DNA of 64,000 nt from Thiomargarita sp. (lineage in GTDB: Bacteria > Pseudomonadota > Gammaproteobacteria > Beggiatoales > Beggiatoaceae), in NCBI GenBank assembly GCA_020721005.1, contig DYNP01000013.1:1-64000 (forward strand), written 5' to 3'. This document shows positions 34,500-44,400 of the stretch, one piece after another (position 1 is the first letter of the stretch; the number at the start of each line of letters is the position of its first letter). Below the pieces are notes generated by a model. It searched no databases. It worked only from the letters and a program-made list of their open reading frames with translations, and was not told where the DNA came from. Position numbers and translations under genes: made by a program.

Positions 34500-35896
34500 T
34501 CTTGATGCTCAGTTTGGAAGTTACTTTCCATATCGAGTGTTCGCAGGTATTTTTCCACTTCGATCGATGTCAGTTTTCGTTGTCGTTCCGAGAGTTCCAG
34601 TTGTGAGGTTGGATCTGGGCTGACCGGACTGATTTCCGTGGTACGTAATTTCATCCTTTTTCCATGCAGGTTGGTAATGGAGGTTTTAATTTCGGCATAC
34701 CAAATGTTGATGTTTTTTGAGTCAATTCCTGATTTTAGGTTACCGACCAACACTGGGGAATGGGTGTTGACGATGATTTGACGCAAGGGCATGTCAGGGT
34801 CTGTAAAGTCAGAGGCAAGAGCCTTGAGCAATTGAAGCAGGGTGTCGATACGGAACGGATGGACGCCGTTTTCTGGTTCCTCAAAGCACAGCAGTCCGCT
34901 GTGTTTAGGGTCTTGTTCTAAAATGCAAAGGGCCAGAATTCGTAAAGTTCCTTCGGAAAGGACTCTTGAGGAAAATTCTCGATGTTCTGCATCCTTTACT
35001 TTAATAAGGTATTGTTTGTTCTCATTGTCCTCGATGACTGCAACTTCGGTAAAACCAGGCAGAAATTGGTTCAGTCTTCTGGAGATTTCTACTAAGGCAT
35101 AGGAATCAGTTTGGGAAATGCGATATAGGGTCGCGGCCAAATTTTTTCCAGTGGGGCTAAGGGTGTCTTCACCGGTGTGCTTACTGGTGGGTTGACGCAG
35201 ATCTTCAGGATTGAGTTGTAAAAATTGCCAATTTTTCATTTCTTCTTTGGCAGCCAATAGGTGCGGAAAATCGATGCTGTCAAAACTGCTGAGCACTGTG
35301 CGAGTGGCATTGTTGAGGGTAAATTTTTTGGTCCCGACTGTGTTGCCATCTTGAAGCGCACATATAGTAGGCACACCGTTTTCCTCTGTAGTTTGCAGAT
35401 AGGGAACAGCTCTCTTACCAGTTACTTTGAGTTTCCAAAGTTTACGATCTTGTTCCGGAATTCGTTGTATCCATTTGTCTTTGGCAGGGTTTAATTTGTC
35501 CAGGTGTTCATGGATGACTTTTAGGTCTTCCAGCCCCGAGTCTTTACGGTATCGTTCAATTTTTAATTCATATCTTAAGCGAGTGTACTTTAAATCAGAT
35601 TCCCCACCCCAAGCATCCTTGATCCTGCGATTGACCAACATTTCAATTGTAAATTCCATGAGGGTGGCGTAATTATTATCCTCGTATTGGGTAAATAACT
35701 CAATGAATCCACCCCGCTGTTCTGTAAATGCTTTTTTCAGGTTATCAGTTTGGGCAATGCGAGATAACAGTTGCAGTGCGTCAAATAAATTACTTTTCCC
35801 AGCGGCATTGACTCCGGCAATCACCGTAAAAGGTGTAAACTCCATTTCAAAGTGGTGAAAGGATTTAAAGCCATGGATTCTGATGTAAGTTATCAT
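34496..35896 (-). CDS. AAA_21/OLD-like ABC-type ATPase
   Basis: A 466-residue SMC/ABC-like ATPase. Walker A is GVNAAGKSNLFDALQLL at about residues 28-44. The mid-part (90-250) is an unassigned insertion. The signature is LSEGTLRILALCILEQ, Walker B is LLCFEEPENGVHP and the switch is IIVNTHSPVLV. The set is characteristic of OLD/RloA/AriA-type ATPases paired with Toprim-like effectors. First gene of a five-gene unit with the DUF4276-like, zincin/VWA, membrane and TPR genes. No clear promoter is visible in the 250 bases upstream. Confidence 0.85.
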   Translation of the reverse strand: MITYIRIHGFKSFHHFEMEFTPFTVIAGVNAAGKSNLFDALQLLSRIAQTDNLKKAFTEQRGGFIELFTQYEDNNYATLMEFTIEMLVNRRIKDAWGGESDLKYTRLRYELKIERYRKDSGLEDLKVIHEHLDKLNPAKDKWIQRIPEQDRKLWKLKVTGKRAVPYLQTTEENGVPTICALQDGNTVGTKKFTLNNATRTVLSSFDSIDFPHLLAAKEEMKNWQFLQLNPEDLRQPTSKHTGEDTLSPTGKNLAATLYRISQTDSYALVEISRRLNQFLPGFTEVAVIEDNENKQYLIKVKDAEHREFSSRVLSEGTLRILALCILEQDPKHSGLLCFEEPENGVHPFRIDTLLQLLKALASDFTDPDMPLRQIIVNTHSPVLVGNLKSGIDSKNINIWYAEIKTSITNLHGKRMKLRTTEISPVSPDPTSQLELSERQRKLTSIEVEKYLRTLDMESNFQTEHQE

Positions 35897-36076
35897 AAGT
35901 TTTATTTATAAAGCATTTCCATCCAGTCGTTATGAGAGTGAATACTCCGATAAATTTAGGGTAATTAAAGTAGACGAAGTTTCACGGGGGCACGTAACTT
36001 GCTACCAAAAAACTGAATTTAAGGAGTGCAATTTTCCGTTACTGAAGGTAATCTAAATTTTTCTTGTGCAAAGCGC

Positions 36077-36104
36077 TTGCACTTTCACAAGAGTAGTGCA
36101 TAAT
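36077..36104 (+). promoter_or_regulatory. Sigma-70 promoter of infA
   Basis: TTGCAC (36077-36082) and CATAAT (36099-36104) are 16 bases apart; AAGGTG lies upstream of the ATG at 36157. Confidence 0.6.
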
Positions 36105-36156
36105 GGGCCTTCTTGTTTTTATAGTTTAGTTCAATTGAGAAGGTGTGTAATTGGGT

Positions 36157-36375
36157 ATGTCAAAAGAAGATAGTATTGAGATGGAAGGCACGGTAATTGA
36201 GACATTGCCTAACACGATGTTTAGAGTGAAGTTAGACAATGGTCATGTGGTCACAGCCCATATTTCCGGCAAAATGCGTAAGAATTATATCCGTATTTTA
36301 ACGGGTGATAAGGTGACCGTACAGTTGACGCCTTATGATCTGACTAAAGGTCGTATCACTTACCGAGCCCGTTAG
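36157..36375 (+). CDS. infA: Translation initiation factor IF-1
   Basis: 72-residue S1-type OB-fold protein that binds the ribosomal A site during initiation. [19 protein letters not shown] and [20 protein letters not shown] are nearly invariant in gammaproteobacteria, as is the end GRITYRAR. The start is the ATG at 36157; a TTG two codons upstream is in frame but less likely. Monocistronic, convergent with the ycaR-lpxK-exbD-exbB unit. Confidence 0.97.
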   Translation: MSKEDSIEMEGTVIETLPNTMFRVKLDNGHVVTAHISGKMRKNYIRILTGDKVTVQLTPYDLTKGRITYRAR

Positions 36376-36484
36376 TTATTATGGCTCAAGGACAGTGTAA
36401 ACTTGGAATTTTGACGGACTATCGGCTTAAATAGCGAGTCATTATGAGGAGATGGGTTGCCCAATTGTGGGGCGCCCACCTTAT

Positions 36485-36673
36485 CTAGGTTAGGGTTTCC
36501 AATTCCTCTAGCGGTAAATGACGGGCTTTTTCTGGAAGCATGACGGGTAATCCGTCCTGAATAGGATAGGCTAGACGTGCGCTTTTGGAAAGGAGTTCTT
36601 GAGTCGATTTGTGGTAGATCAAACGTCCCTTAGTTACGGGACAGACTAGGATGTCGAGTAGTTTTTCGTCCAT
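36485..36673 (-). CDS. ycaR: Trm112/UPF0434 (YcaR) family protein
   Basis: A 62-residue zinc-ribbon-like protein. [38 protein letters not shown] and the acidic end match YcaR-type Trm112 homologues, commonly encoded between lpxK and kdsB. One of the usual Cys residues of the CPxC motif is Thr here, so metal binding may be lost. It starts 44 bases inside the lpxK 3' end. kdsB, usually next, is not present. Confidence 0.88.
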   Translation of the reverse strand: MDEKLLDILVCPVTKGRLIYHKSTQELLSKSARLAYPIQDGLPVMLPEKARHLPLEELETLT

Positions 36674-37649
36674 GGTCGGATACCTTGATGAGTTTTTCAA
36701 GTAGGCGTTTGCCAAAAAGATCTGGCAAACGGGCTTTGATGGGCAAGTACCAATGTTGAGGACCTGCCCAGGGGAGACATTTGACCGCATCTTTTTCGGT
36801 CATGATCACGGATAGGTTGTCGGCAAAAGTGATGTCCTTGGCTTGATAGTGATGATGATCAGGGTATTCATGGCAATGTAATTTGAGTCCATGATCCCGT
36901 AACCGACTGAAAAAACGGGCTGGATGTCCAATTCCTGCCACTGCATGGACAGTTTGGCCGCGCCAAGCTTCAAGGGGTTTGCTCACGGAGTCTTTAAGCA
37001 GGGAATGCAGTTCTTGACCTTCATACTGCATGGAATGTTCTCCCTGTAAAGCTGCACCTTTGGTGACTAAAAAGTCTAAGTCTTTCAAGCGATTCAAAGG
37101 TTCTCGTAAAGGTCCCGCAGGTAGACAACGTCGATTTCCATAACGCTGAATGTCATCTAAAACTGCAATTTCAAGGTCTCGCTTTAAGGCATAGTGTTGA
37201 AGACCGTCATCACTGATAATTACATCACAGTCGTAATGTTCCAACAAATGGTGCACGGCTTTAATGCGACGGGGTGATACTGCGACTGGGCAGCCACTTT
37301 GACGCGCCAATAGCACAGGTTCATCTCCCAATAAGTTGGGATCACTGTTGGGGTAAACCAGTTGTGGCCAGTGGGTGGTTTTGCCGCGATAACCACGACT
37401 GATGATGCCCGGTTTATAGCCTTGTTGTTTCAGAAATTGGCTTAACCAGATGACCAGCGGTGTTTTGCCAGTGCCCCCCACTGTTAAGTTACCTACGATG
37501 ATCACAGGCACTGAGACCGCATGGCGTCGCAGAATGCCGTGTTGATAAAGTTGTTTGCGCACTCTGATTCCGGCACAGTACATCCAAGACAGGGGCGCTA
37601 ACAGATAACCCAGTGGATGATTGGTGTACCAAATGGTTTGTATTTTCAT
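36630..37649 (-). CDS. lpxK: Tetraacyldisaccharide 4'-kinase (lipid A synthesis)
   Basis: Inner-membrane kinase that phosphorylates the lipid A disaccharide precursor at the 4' position. [21 protein letters not shown] is the P-loop, followed by [26 protein letters not shown] and [25 protein letters not shown]. Length of 339 residues is normal. The ATG lies one base after the exbD stop, so it is coupled. Its 3' end overlaps ycaR by 44 bases. Gene order exbB-exbD-lpxK-ycaR is conserved in many gammaproteobacteria. Confidence 0.96.
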   Translation of the reverse strand: MKIQTIWYTNHPLGYLLAPLSWMYCAGIRVRKQLYQHGILRRHAVSVPVIIVGNLTVGGTGKTPLVIWLSQFLKQQGYKPGIISRGYRGKTTHWPQLVYPNSDPNLLGDEPVLLARQSGCPVAVSPRRIKAVHHLLEHYDCDVIISDDGLQHYALKRDLEIAVLDDIQRYGNRRCLPAGPLREPLNRLKDLDFLVTKGAALQGEHSMQYEGQELHSLLKDSVSKPLEAWRGQTVHAVAGIGHPARFFSRLRDHGLKLHCHEYPDHHHYQAKDITFADNLSVIMTEKDAVKCLPWAGPQHWYLPIKARLPDLFGKRLLEKLIKVSDHGRKTTRHPSLSRN

Positions 37650-37650
37650 A

Positions 37651-38073
37651 TTATTCTGGCACGTGCTGAGCTTCAAAACTGAGTTGTTCCAGTCCCAAAT
37701 CCCTGGCTGCCTGCATAGCTTTCATAACAGCTTGATGGGGGGCTTGAGCATCGGCACTGATCAGCAAGGGCAGCGTTGTTTTTCCTACCATTTCTTTCTC
37801 CAAAGCTCGTTTTAGGGTTTCTAATTTAGAGTCGATTAAACTGTGATCACTGTCATTGATCGAGTATCGACCTCTGGCATCGATAATGATGCGCACCACT
37901 TCCGGTTTAGTGACAATTTCCCCCTTGGCTTCGGGCAAGCTGATATTTAATTGTGATTGCCGATCAAAGGTGGTCGTCATCATGAAGAATATCAGGAGTA
38001 AAAATACCGTGTCAATCAGGGGCGCCAAATTAATGCGTAAATTGTCTTGACGGTGATATTGCCGAAATTTCAC
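37651..38073 (-). CDS. exbD: Biopolymer transport protein ExbD/TolR family
   Basis: A 140-residue single-span inner-membrane protein. The helix INLAPLIDTVFLLLIFFMM carries the conserved Asp that handles protons with ExbB. The periplasmic part is the usual TolR/ExbD fold. I chose the GTG at 38073, nine bases after GGAGG and overlapping the exbB stop as GTGA. The longer in-frame start would add 33 unrelated residues. It powers TonB-type transport or, in this gene order, possibly MsbA/LpxK-linked envelope transport. Confidence 0.93.
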   Translation of the reverse strand: MKFRQYHRQDNLRINLAPLIDTVFLLLIFFMMTTTFDRQSQLNISLPEAKGEIVTKPEVVRIIIDARGRYSINDSDHSLIDSKLETLKRALEKEMVGKTTLPLLISADAQAPHQAVMKAMQAARDLGLEQLSFEAQHVPE

Positions 38074-38681
38074 AATTCCCGTCCTCCGTACACTATTTCC
38101 ACCAGTTTGAGAGATTCTTGTTCCATGATCAGGATCAATTCCTCGACCACGCCTCGAAAATAACGATAGCAAATAAAGGTGGGAATGGCGACGATTAAAC
38201 CTGCAGCTGTGGTGATCAAGGCTTCTGACAGGCCACTGGACAGGACCATGGGATTTCCCAGTCCCACTTCTCCTATGGCAGCAAACATACGAATAATGCC
38301 GGTCACAGTTCCCAATAGCCCAAGCAGGGGGGTAATTTCAGCAATGGTAGCCAAAGTGTTTAAATAGCGCTCCAGATCATGAATAACTTGACCACTGGCT
38401 TCTTGAATGCTGGCTTTCATCATTTCCCGATCAGAATGCTTGCTTAACAAACCAGCTGCCAGTATTTTCCCCAGAGGGGAATTGTTACGTAAAGAGTTCA
38501 GTCGTTGTTTGTCAAGACGATTGTCTTTAATCCAATGGTAAATCTGTGACACCAATCCCCGAGGTGCCACCCTTTGCCTTTGCAAACTCCAAAAACGTTC
38601 TCCAATAATGCCCATGGATAAAATTGAGCATATCAGAATGGGTATCATGACCCAACCACCGGCTTGTATAATTTCAAACAC
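38070..38681 (-). CDS. exbB: Biopolymer transport protein ExbB/TolQ/MotA family
   Basis: A 203-residue inner-membrane proton-channel subunit. Three membrane helices: about 9-27, 115-140 (ITPLLGLLGTVTGIIRMF, the family signature) and 155-175 (EALITTAAGLIVAIPTFICY). First gene of the exbB-exbD-lpxK-ycaR unit; exbD starts within its stop codon. Confidence 0.95.
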   Translation of the reverse strand: MFEIIQAGGWVMIPILICSILSMGIIGERFWSLQRQRVAPRGLVSQIYHWIKDNRLDKQRLNSLRNNSPLGKILAAGLLSKHSDREMMKASIQEASGQVIHDLERYLNTLATIAEITPLLGLLGTVTGIIRMFAAIGEVGLGNPMVLSSGLSEALITTAAGLIVAIPTFICYRYFRGVVEELILIMEQESLKLVEIVYGGREL

Positions 38682-38986
38682 GGTCTCTACCTTTATTTAA
38701 CAGTTAGGTTTGAATGATGATGAGTTCGATTTTAAGGATCATGCCCCTCATCAATACAGCCTTGGGCAATGATGGTTATACAACCAATAAATTATCTCAT
38801 GTAGGATGTGCTGAGCGTTTTTTGCGAAGCGCATCGATCGAGAGAAGGCAACATTTGAGTTTCCATAATTTTGTGGCGCAAGTAGTACAGAAAGGTGCGT
38901 TACGACGCAAAAGACGCGCCTAACACACCCTACGCTTTCTACACCCAGCAGGTCCACAAAACAATTTCAATCAATGGGCGGGATGA
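38682..38986. other. Intergenic stretch between exbB and the L,D-transpeptidase gene
   Basis: No gene is visible. A family B palindrome lies at 38801-38834, followed by GCGTTACGACGCAAAAGACG-type short repeats at about 38896-38935. Confidence 0.6.
38801..38834 (-). repeat. Short interspersed palindrome, family B, copy 4
   Basis: Complement of GATGCGCTTCGCAAAAACGC followed by TCAGCACATCCTAC, 34 bp (one A fewer than other copies). Confidence 0.8.
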
Positions 38987-39535
38987 TTATAATTGTAAAT
39001 TAACCGTGGTGCCCACCTTAACCCGATCAAATAAATGAATGACATGATCATTGATCATACGAATGCACCCATGGGAAGCCGGTCGACCAATCAGATTTTC
39101 AGCGGAAGTGCCGTGAATGTAGATCAACCGTTTCTCAGTGTGACGATTGCGGCTCTCAACTCCTCGTAAACGTAGTAAACGAGAAGTCATCAATGCGCCC
39201 CCATTCTTCAAATTTTGCTTAATGCGCCCCGTATTCCGTTGACCCATAAATACCGTTCCCTTTGGAGCTCCCGCCCCAATTTTTTGCAAAATCACATGTC
39301 TTCCCAGCGGCGTCTTCTCACTGCCCGACTGATTCCCCGCCCCATTTTTGGCAGTGGAAACGGGGTAACTGCGCAACAATTTACTGCCGTCATAAAGATA
39401 TAGTCGTTGCTGAGAAATATCAATGGTGATATGAGTACCTGCCCAAACAACTGCACTGAAACTGCTGATTAGGAGTAATAATCCCCAGCATACTCTTAAA
39501 ATAAATCGATGCATTGGATGATGAATGTGCCGCAT
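38987..39535 (-). CDS. L,D-transpeptidase (YkuD family)
   Basis: Periplasmic enzyme that forms 3-3 peptidoglycan cross-links or attaches proteins to the wall. A membrane/signal segment (about 10-32) ends in VVWAG. THITIDISQQRLYLYDG is the typical start of the YkuD fold, and the catalytic motif is HGTSAENLIGRPASHGCIRM, with Cys nucleophile and both His. The ATG at 39535 has GAGG six bases upstream and gives 182 residues. Monocistronic. Confidence 0.93.
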   Translation of the reverse strand: MRHIHHPMHRFILRVCWGLLLLISSFSAVVWAGTHITIDISQQRLYLYDGSKLLRSYPVSTAKNGAGNQSGSEKTPLGRHVILQKIGAGAPKGTVFMGQRNTGRIKQNLKNGGALMTSRLLRLRGVESRNRHTEKRLIYIHGTSAENLIGRPASHGCIRMINDHVIHLFDRVKVGTTVNLQL

Positions 39536-39604
39536 ATTTTCCTCTCTTTTGGTAAGTGGTATCAGACAACGGCTGAGAATATGTCCTGGCATGTTAGCCC
39601 TAAA

Positions 39605-40477
39605 CTACTGCCAATTGTAGCTGATCTCCGCATATCCCTCTTGATAGCCGTATAATTTCATACGCAAAGTATTGCGAGTCAACCCCGTGATTTTAATATA
39701 TTCGTGACCTCTTTTAAAACCCGTACCATTATACCCAGAATACTCAATATTGACACCATTATAATCCTTATTCTTCACATTCTTACTGTCGATCACCGCC
39801 CCAATTTTCCAACCCACCAAAGCCTTATCTGCATCCACGTCAAACAGCTGAATGTCCACGTCAACATCTGATTTTAAAGCAATATACAAATCCTTTATCC
39901 CTGGAGGAATATCTCCAGGTACTTCAACCACAGCCTTTTTATCCACGCGTTGCTCAAATTGACCACTGCCCGGCGGTAAACTGCGAGTTCCATTACCTTC
40001 ATAAGAGTAAGTTACTGTGGCTGATCCCTCCTTGTATCCATATATCTTCATCAGCAGATCATTTTGCGTAGTTCCAGTCACTTGGATAGACTCATGGCCA
40101 CGATCCCCACAAATGATACCATTATAACCAGAATATTCAATAGTAACCCCCTGATAATCCACGGACTTACGACTGCCACTGTCAATCAAAGCTCCGATTT
40201 TCCAACCCACCAGTGGCTTATTGTTGGCACTGGCATCAAACAACTGAATATCCACATCTTCTGCGGAATTCAACTCCACATACAAATTTTTAACCCCGGC
40301 GGGAATAACTCCTGGCACCTCGATCACAGCCTTGGCCGAAACCTCCTGCTCAAAACTGCCTCCACCCAATGCCTCCAAATTTTCCGGAAAACAAAAACCT
40401 TCGCAAGCCGTTTGTGCAAACCCAGCTTGCCCAACTATACTCATCAAAATCGTCATTGAATAAAGGGCGAACTTCAT
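39605..40477 (-). CDS. Secreted protein with two copies of an unassigned ~120-residue domain
   Basis: A 290-residue protein with signal peptide (FALYSMTILMSIVGQAGFAQ). Residues 40-160 and 172-290 are duplicates sharing EVPGxIPxGxKxLY, DVDIQLFD, LVGWKIGAxIDS, GVxIEYSGYNG, RGHExIxITG and MKxYGYxEG. The pattern suggests a beta-sandwich, possibly carbohydrate- or ligand-binding, in tandem. I do not recognise the family with certainty. The first copy has Cys residues (CEGFCF, IICGDRGH). It is divergent from no neighbour and probably monocistronic. Confidence 0.7.
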   Translation of the reverse strand: MKFALYSMTILMSIVGQAGFAQTACEGFCFPENLEALGGGSFEQEVSAKAVIEVPGVIPAGVKNLYVELNSAEDVDIQLFDASANNKPLVGWKIGALIDSGSRKSVDYQGVTIEYSGYNGIICGDRGHESIQVTGTTQNDLLMKIYGYKEGSATVTYSYEGNGTRSLPPGSGQFEQRVDKKAVVEVPGDIPPGIKDLYIALKSDVDVDIQLFDVDADKALVGWKIGAVIDSKNVKNKDYNGVNIEYSGYNGTGFKRGHEYIKITGLTRNTLRMKLYGYQEGYAEISYNWQ

Positions 40478-40640
40478 AACAAACTCCCAATTTGATTGAA
40501 TTTAAATAAGAAATGCAACCGCTCTGTAGTCGAGCAGATTGTGAGAATAAAACAATTATGGCGTAATTTTTCACTCTCTGCAAGTCTTAAACCAAAAAAT
40601 CGAAAGTCATGTAGCCAACGCATAAGGCATAATACAGCAT

Positions 40641-40675
40641 GTAGGATATGCTGAGCGTTTGTTGCGAAGCGCATC
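40641..40675 (-). repeat. Short interspersed palindrome, family B, copy 5
   Basis: Complement of GATGCGCTTCGCAACAAACG then CTCAGCATATCCTAC, in the intergenic region upstream of the duplicated-domain protein. Confidence 0.8.
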
Positions 40676-40763
40676 AATCGAGGTGCATTCAAGTATAATA
40701 TAGGGCGTAATAGCGTTAGCCTATTGCGCCGCATGTTATCCCCAAATTTATGGTCATTCTCTA

Positions 40764-41262
40764 AACCTCTTGCAAAATTAAATGATGCGATACGAAAAAA
40801 TAAAAGGGAAATTCTCCATTGGAGTGGAAGCTCTAGAAGATACGTTGGAGTAGAGGCTTTAGCCAGAGTGGAGGCTCTAGAAGATACGTTGGAGTGGAGG
40901 CTTTAGCCGGAGTGGAAGCTCTGGAAGATACGTTGGAGTGGAGGCTTTAGCCGGAGTGGAGGCTCTAGAAGATACGTTGGAGTGGAGGCTTTAGCCGGAG
41001 TGGAAGCTCTGGAAGATACGTTGGAGTAGAGGCTTTAGCCGGAGTGGAGGCTCTAGAAGATACGTTGGAGTAGAGGCTTTAGCCGGAGTGGAGGCTCTGG
41101 AAGATACGTTGGAGTGGAGGCTTTAGCCGGCCGGCCGTAGACATTACCCCACATACACAAATTACAAGGGCCTACCGCTGGCCGGCTAAAGCCTCCACTC
41201 CAACGTATCTTAACTGAGGGGCAACTCTTATTTTTTCATTATCGCATACTCTCGAAAGAGGA
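40764..41262. repeat. MITE-like repeat element, family A, copy 3, with seven tandem 44-bp units
   Basis: Left terminus CCTCTTGCAAAATTAAATGA begins at about 40766. Seven head-to-tail 44-bp units run from 40823 to 41130 and differ only at a few positions (CTAGAAG/CTGGAAG, GGAGTGG/GGAGTAG). An inverted arm CCGGCTAAAGCCTCCACTCC follows near 41180-41203, and the right terminus near 41240-41262 mirrors the left end. The element separates the duplicated-domain protein from the giant protein. No real gene lies inside. Confidence 0.88.
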
Positions 41263-41431
41263 GAAGTCTTCTTAATTTCGTTCACCCATAACAAAATCAA
41301 AAATTGGAGAGATTGCTTTGTCTATCGTGTTTTCATGCGGCGCAATATGCTAACACTATTGCGCCCCATATTACTAACAAATCAGGGCTCCTTTTATAGC
41401 CCATCGCTGATGATCAAGACGATTCAATTTC
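41263..41431. other. Intergenic sequence downstream of the giant protein
   Basis: No gene is visible between the repeat element and the giant gene stop. Confidence 0.4.
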
Positions 41432-44400
41432 CTAATCCGGCTTCACCGTCAACAACACGGGATCTAAGCCATTGAAAATAATATCTCCCTCTTCCAACTG
41501 GTAACCCACAAACACAATAAATTCCCCTGGCATATTTCCTAAACTGCCCTTATAAATGGGAATTTCCAAAGTTTCTGGCAACTCGTGATAATGCTGCACC
41601 GCTTGTAATTCATTCAATTCACCAAACCATTGAGACCAGTTGAAGGCATCACGATAATAACTACTGCTACCCTTGGGATCACCCAAATAGGTCGCTGCGA
41701 TGAGAATATCGGCCGACTTACCCACATGTCGACTGTCCACGCGCAAGAAGTTACTCACCAAAATATTTTCCCAATCCATAAACTCCAAATTATTTCCCCA
41801 TTTGCCTCCTTGACCCTTCAACATATTATGGGTATAAGGTTCAAAATAACTGCGGCTGTCATACACCAACTCTGGAGACTGCTCTACTTTTTTCACCGTG
41901 GAAACTGCCGAATCTGGGAATAGATCCAAACGAATCGCATTCCCCACGTAAAAATTCAGCGGATCGAGACCATTATGAATAACAGTCCCATTTTTCAATC
42001 GATAACCCACAAACACCGTAAATTCTCCAGGTGCAAAACTCAGATCACCTTTATAAATAGGCACTTCCACCACCTCTGGCAATCGATAATAACGTTGCAC
42101 CGTGGGTAACTGACTCAACTCATCATTCCAAATTACCCATTGCCCAGCATCTTGGGTATAACGAAATTCATGGGTTAATTTAGTGTGCACCCCAATCAAC
42201 ACAATCTCAGCCTCTTCCCCCACATGCTTGGGATCGATGAGAACCGCAGTCGCCACCTCAACTTCTTTCGCTTCCTCATGAGAAGTCATCCGATGATTCG
42301 GCTGACGACCTTGGCGCAGGCGCAATTTTCCAATAAAGCATGCCTGGCTCTTGATCGTTTCCCCTTGTGCGGTGATGCCTGCGGAACCCTCTCCACAGTA
42401 TTCTTCCTGTATGGGTTCACCATTCTCATCTAAGATACGATCATCTTCGGTCAAAATGGGAATGCCTCCTATAATCAAATTCCCATCAGGATCCAAGGTA
42501 AGCGATCCAGAAGTGTAGGGATTGCCCCATTCTTCTTGCAAGCCAGACTGAGCACCCGCTTGCTCATCACTTCCATCACCGGCATGACTCAAACTGCCCT
42601 TCTCAACCACCTTCACATTGACCACCACTTTTTCAGGCGGATTGCCCTGATCCAAAATCACCGCCTTGGCTGTGCCCACCTGTAAACCAGTCACAGTCAA
42701 CTCACCACTGCCTGTAGACCCTTGTGGAATCCAGGAGTCAACGGCCACCCATTGACTTGCCGGCAATTCACTCAAAGCCAATTCCCCTTGACCTCCTGCC
42801 ACCGCAACTGTGGTAGTTTGACCCACCTCTATGGTCACGAGAATCGAGCGAATTTTAAATTGCCCAGCATTCCCATCTTCCCCATTGCCTGCCGATCCAG
42901 CCGTGTCTTTTGGAATCACAATGATATGGAGACTGGCCATCTTAGAAGTGGCGGCACTGTCCACCAATAACAATTTAGTCGTGCCCACTTTCACTCCCTT
43001 GATCAATAGACGGCCGGCGCCCTTGCCAATCGGAATCCATTCCTCCAAACTCGCAATTTGGCTGTCTGGCAATTCTTTTAATAACAAATCTCCTTTGCCA
43101 TCTGCCAACGTGATGGACAAAGTATCTCCTTCTTCAATAGTCGCAATCAACGTTTTAAAATGCACTTCGGAGTCATCTCCTGAGGAATCAGTGGCTTGAC
43201 AACCCGTACAACACATCTGACAAGGTGCTAAGTTATAACAATTTTGACCCGTATTTGTACTCGGTGCATCATCATCGGTAATGGTCAACGTGGCCTCACC
43301 GACAGCGCCCACAGTGGCACCACCAGTTGGGTTACTGAGTTTAAGTTGCACGGTCTCATTGCCTTCCACCAATTTATCATCTTTGATGGGAATTAAAAAA
43401 GTCTTGTCACTGCAATCTCCATCTTCCCAGCTCAAAGTGCCCGTAGTGATCGCATAATCATCAGGATGGCTGGCAGTCCCAGATTCCGTGGCATAATCCA
43501 CAGTGATGGGACCGTCGCAACCTCCCACTCGAGATACTGTAATTGCAGTTGATGGATTGCCAAATTCATCCACCACATAAGTTTGGGAACTGAATTGCAC
43601 TGTCCCCGGATTTAAATCTTCAAACACCGCCAGGCAGTAAATTCCCTGAGTAATCGTCACCTCTCCATCCTTACAATCCTCATCTCCCACCCAACCTGCA
43701 AAACGACCTCCGGGCTCTGGCAGAGCCTGCAGTTTGACCACGGTCCCAATTGGATAGTTGGCTGATGATTTGGCCCCATAAGAGCTGGTGGGCATGACCT
43801 CAACACCTGCAGGCTCACTGCGTAAAGTGGCCTTGAAACGACTCAAATTTTGAACCGTCAACGTTTCGGTCCCAGGTTCTGCAGGAGGCATGGCTTCTGC
43901 TTGATCAAAAAGGGCGGTACAACTTTTAGCCGTGTCCACAGTCACAGTGATCGTGAGACTTGTTCCCGAACAATTGCCTCCCCAGCCCATAAAACGACTG
44001 CCGGGGTCTGGAGTTGCAGTTAGAGTAACGGCCTGACCGGTTGGATAATGATGGTTACAAGTGGGACCACATTCCAATTCAAGTCCAGTCACCGTACCAT
44101 TCCCGGAGCCTGTTTTGGTAACACTGAGAGGTTGAGTACCCTCGGGACCTGTTGACAAAGGTTTAAAATTGGCAACGCAAGTTTTACCTTGAGTGAGCGT
44201 AACCACCGCCTGAGCAGAGAGACCGTTGCAGTCCCCGCTCCAACCTGTGAATTCATGACCAGGTTGGGGAACTGCAGTCAGAGTAATCAAGGTATTGGCT
44301 GGCAACGCATGCTCACATTGGTCGCCACAATCAATGCCCAAAGGTTGACTGAGCACATTGCCCTCACCCAATATTCCCACTCTAAGCGGAAATTTGGGAC

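Noticed and set aside
40823-41130. Tandem 44-bp array considered as a CRISPR array
   Set aside because: Units are directly abutted without unique spacers, and no cas gene is in the window.
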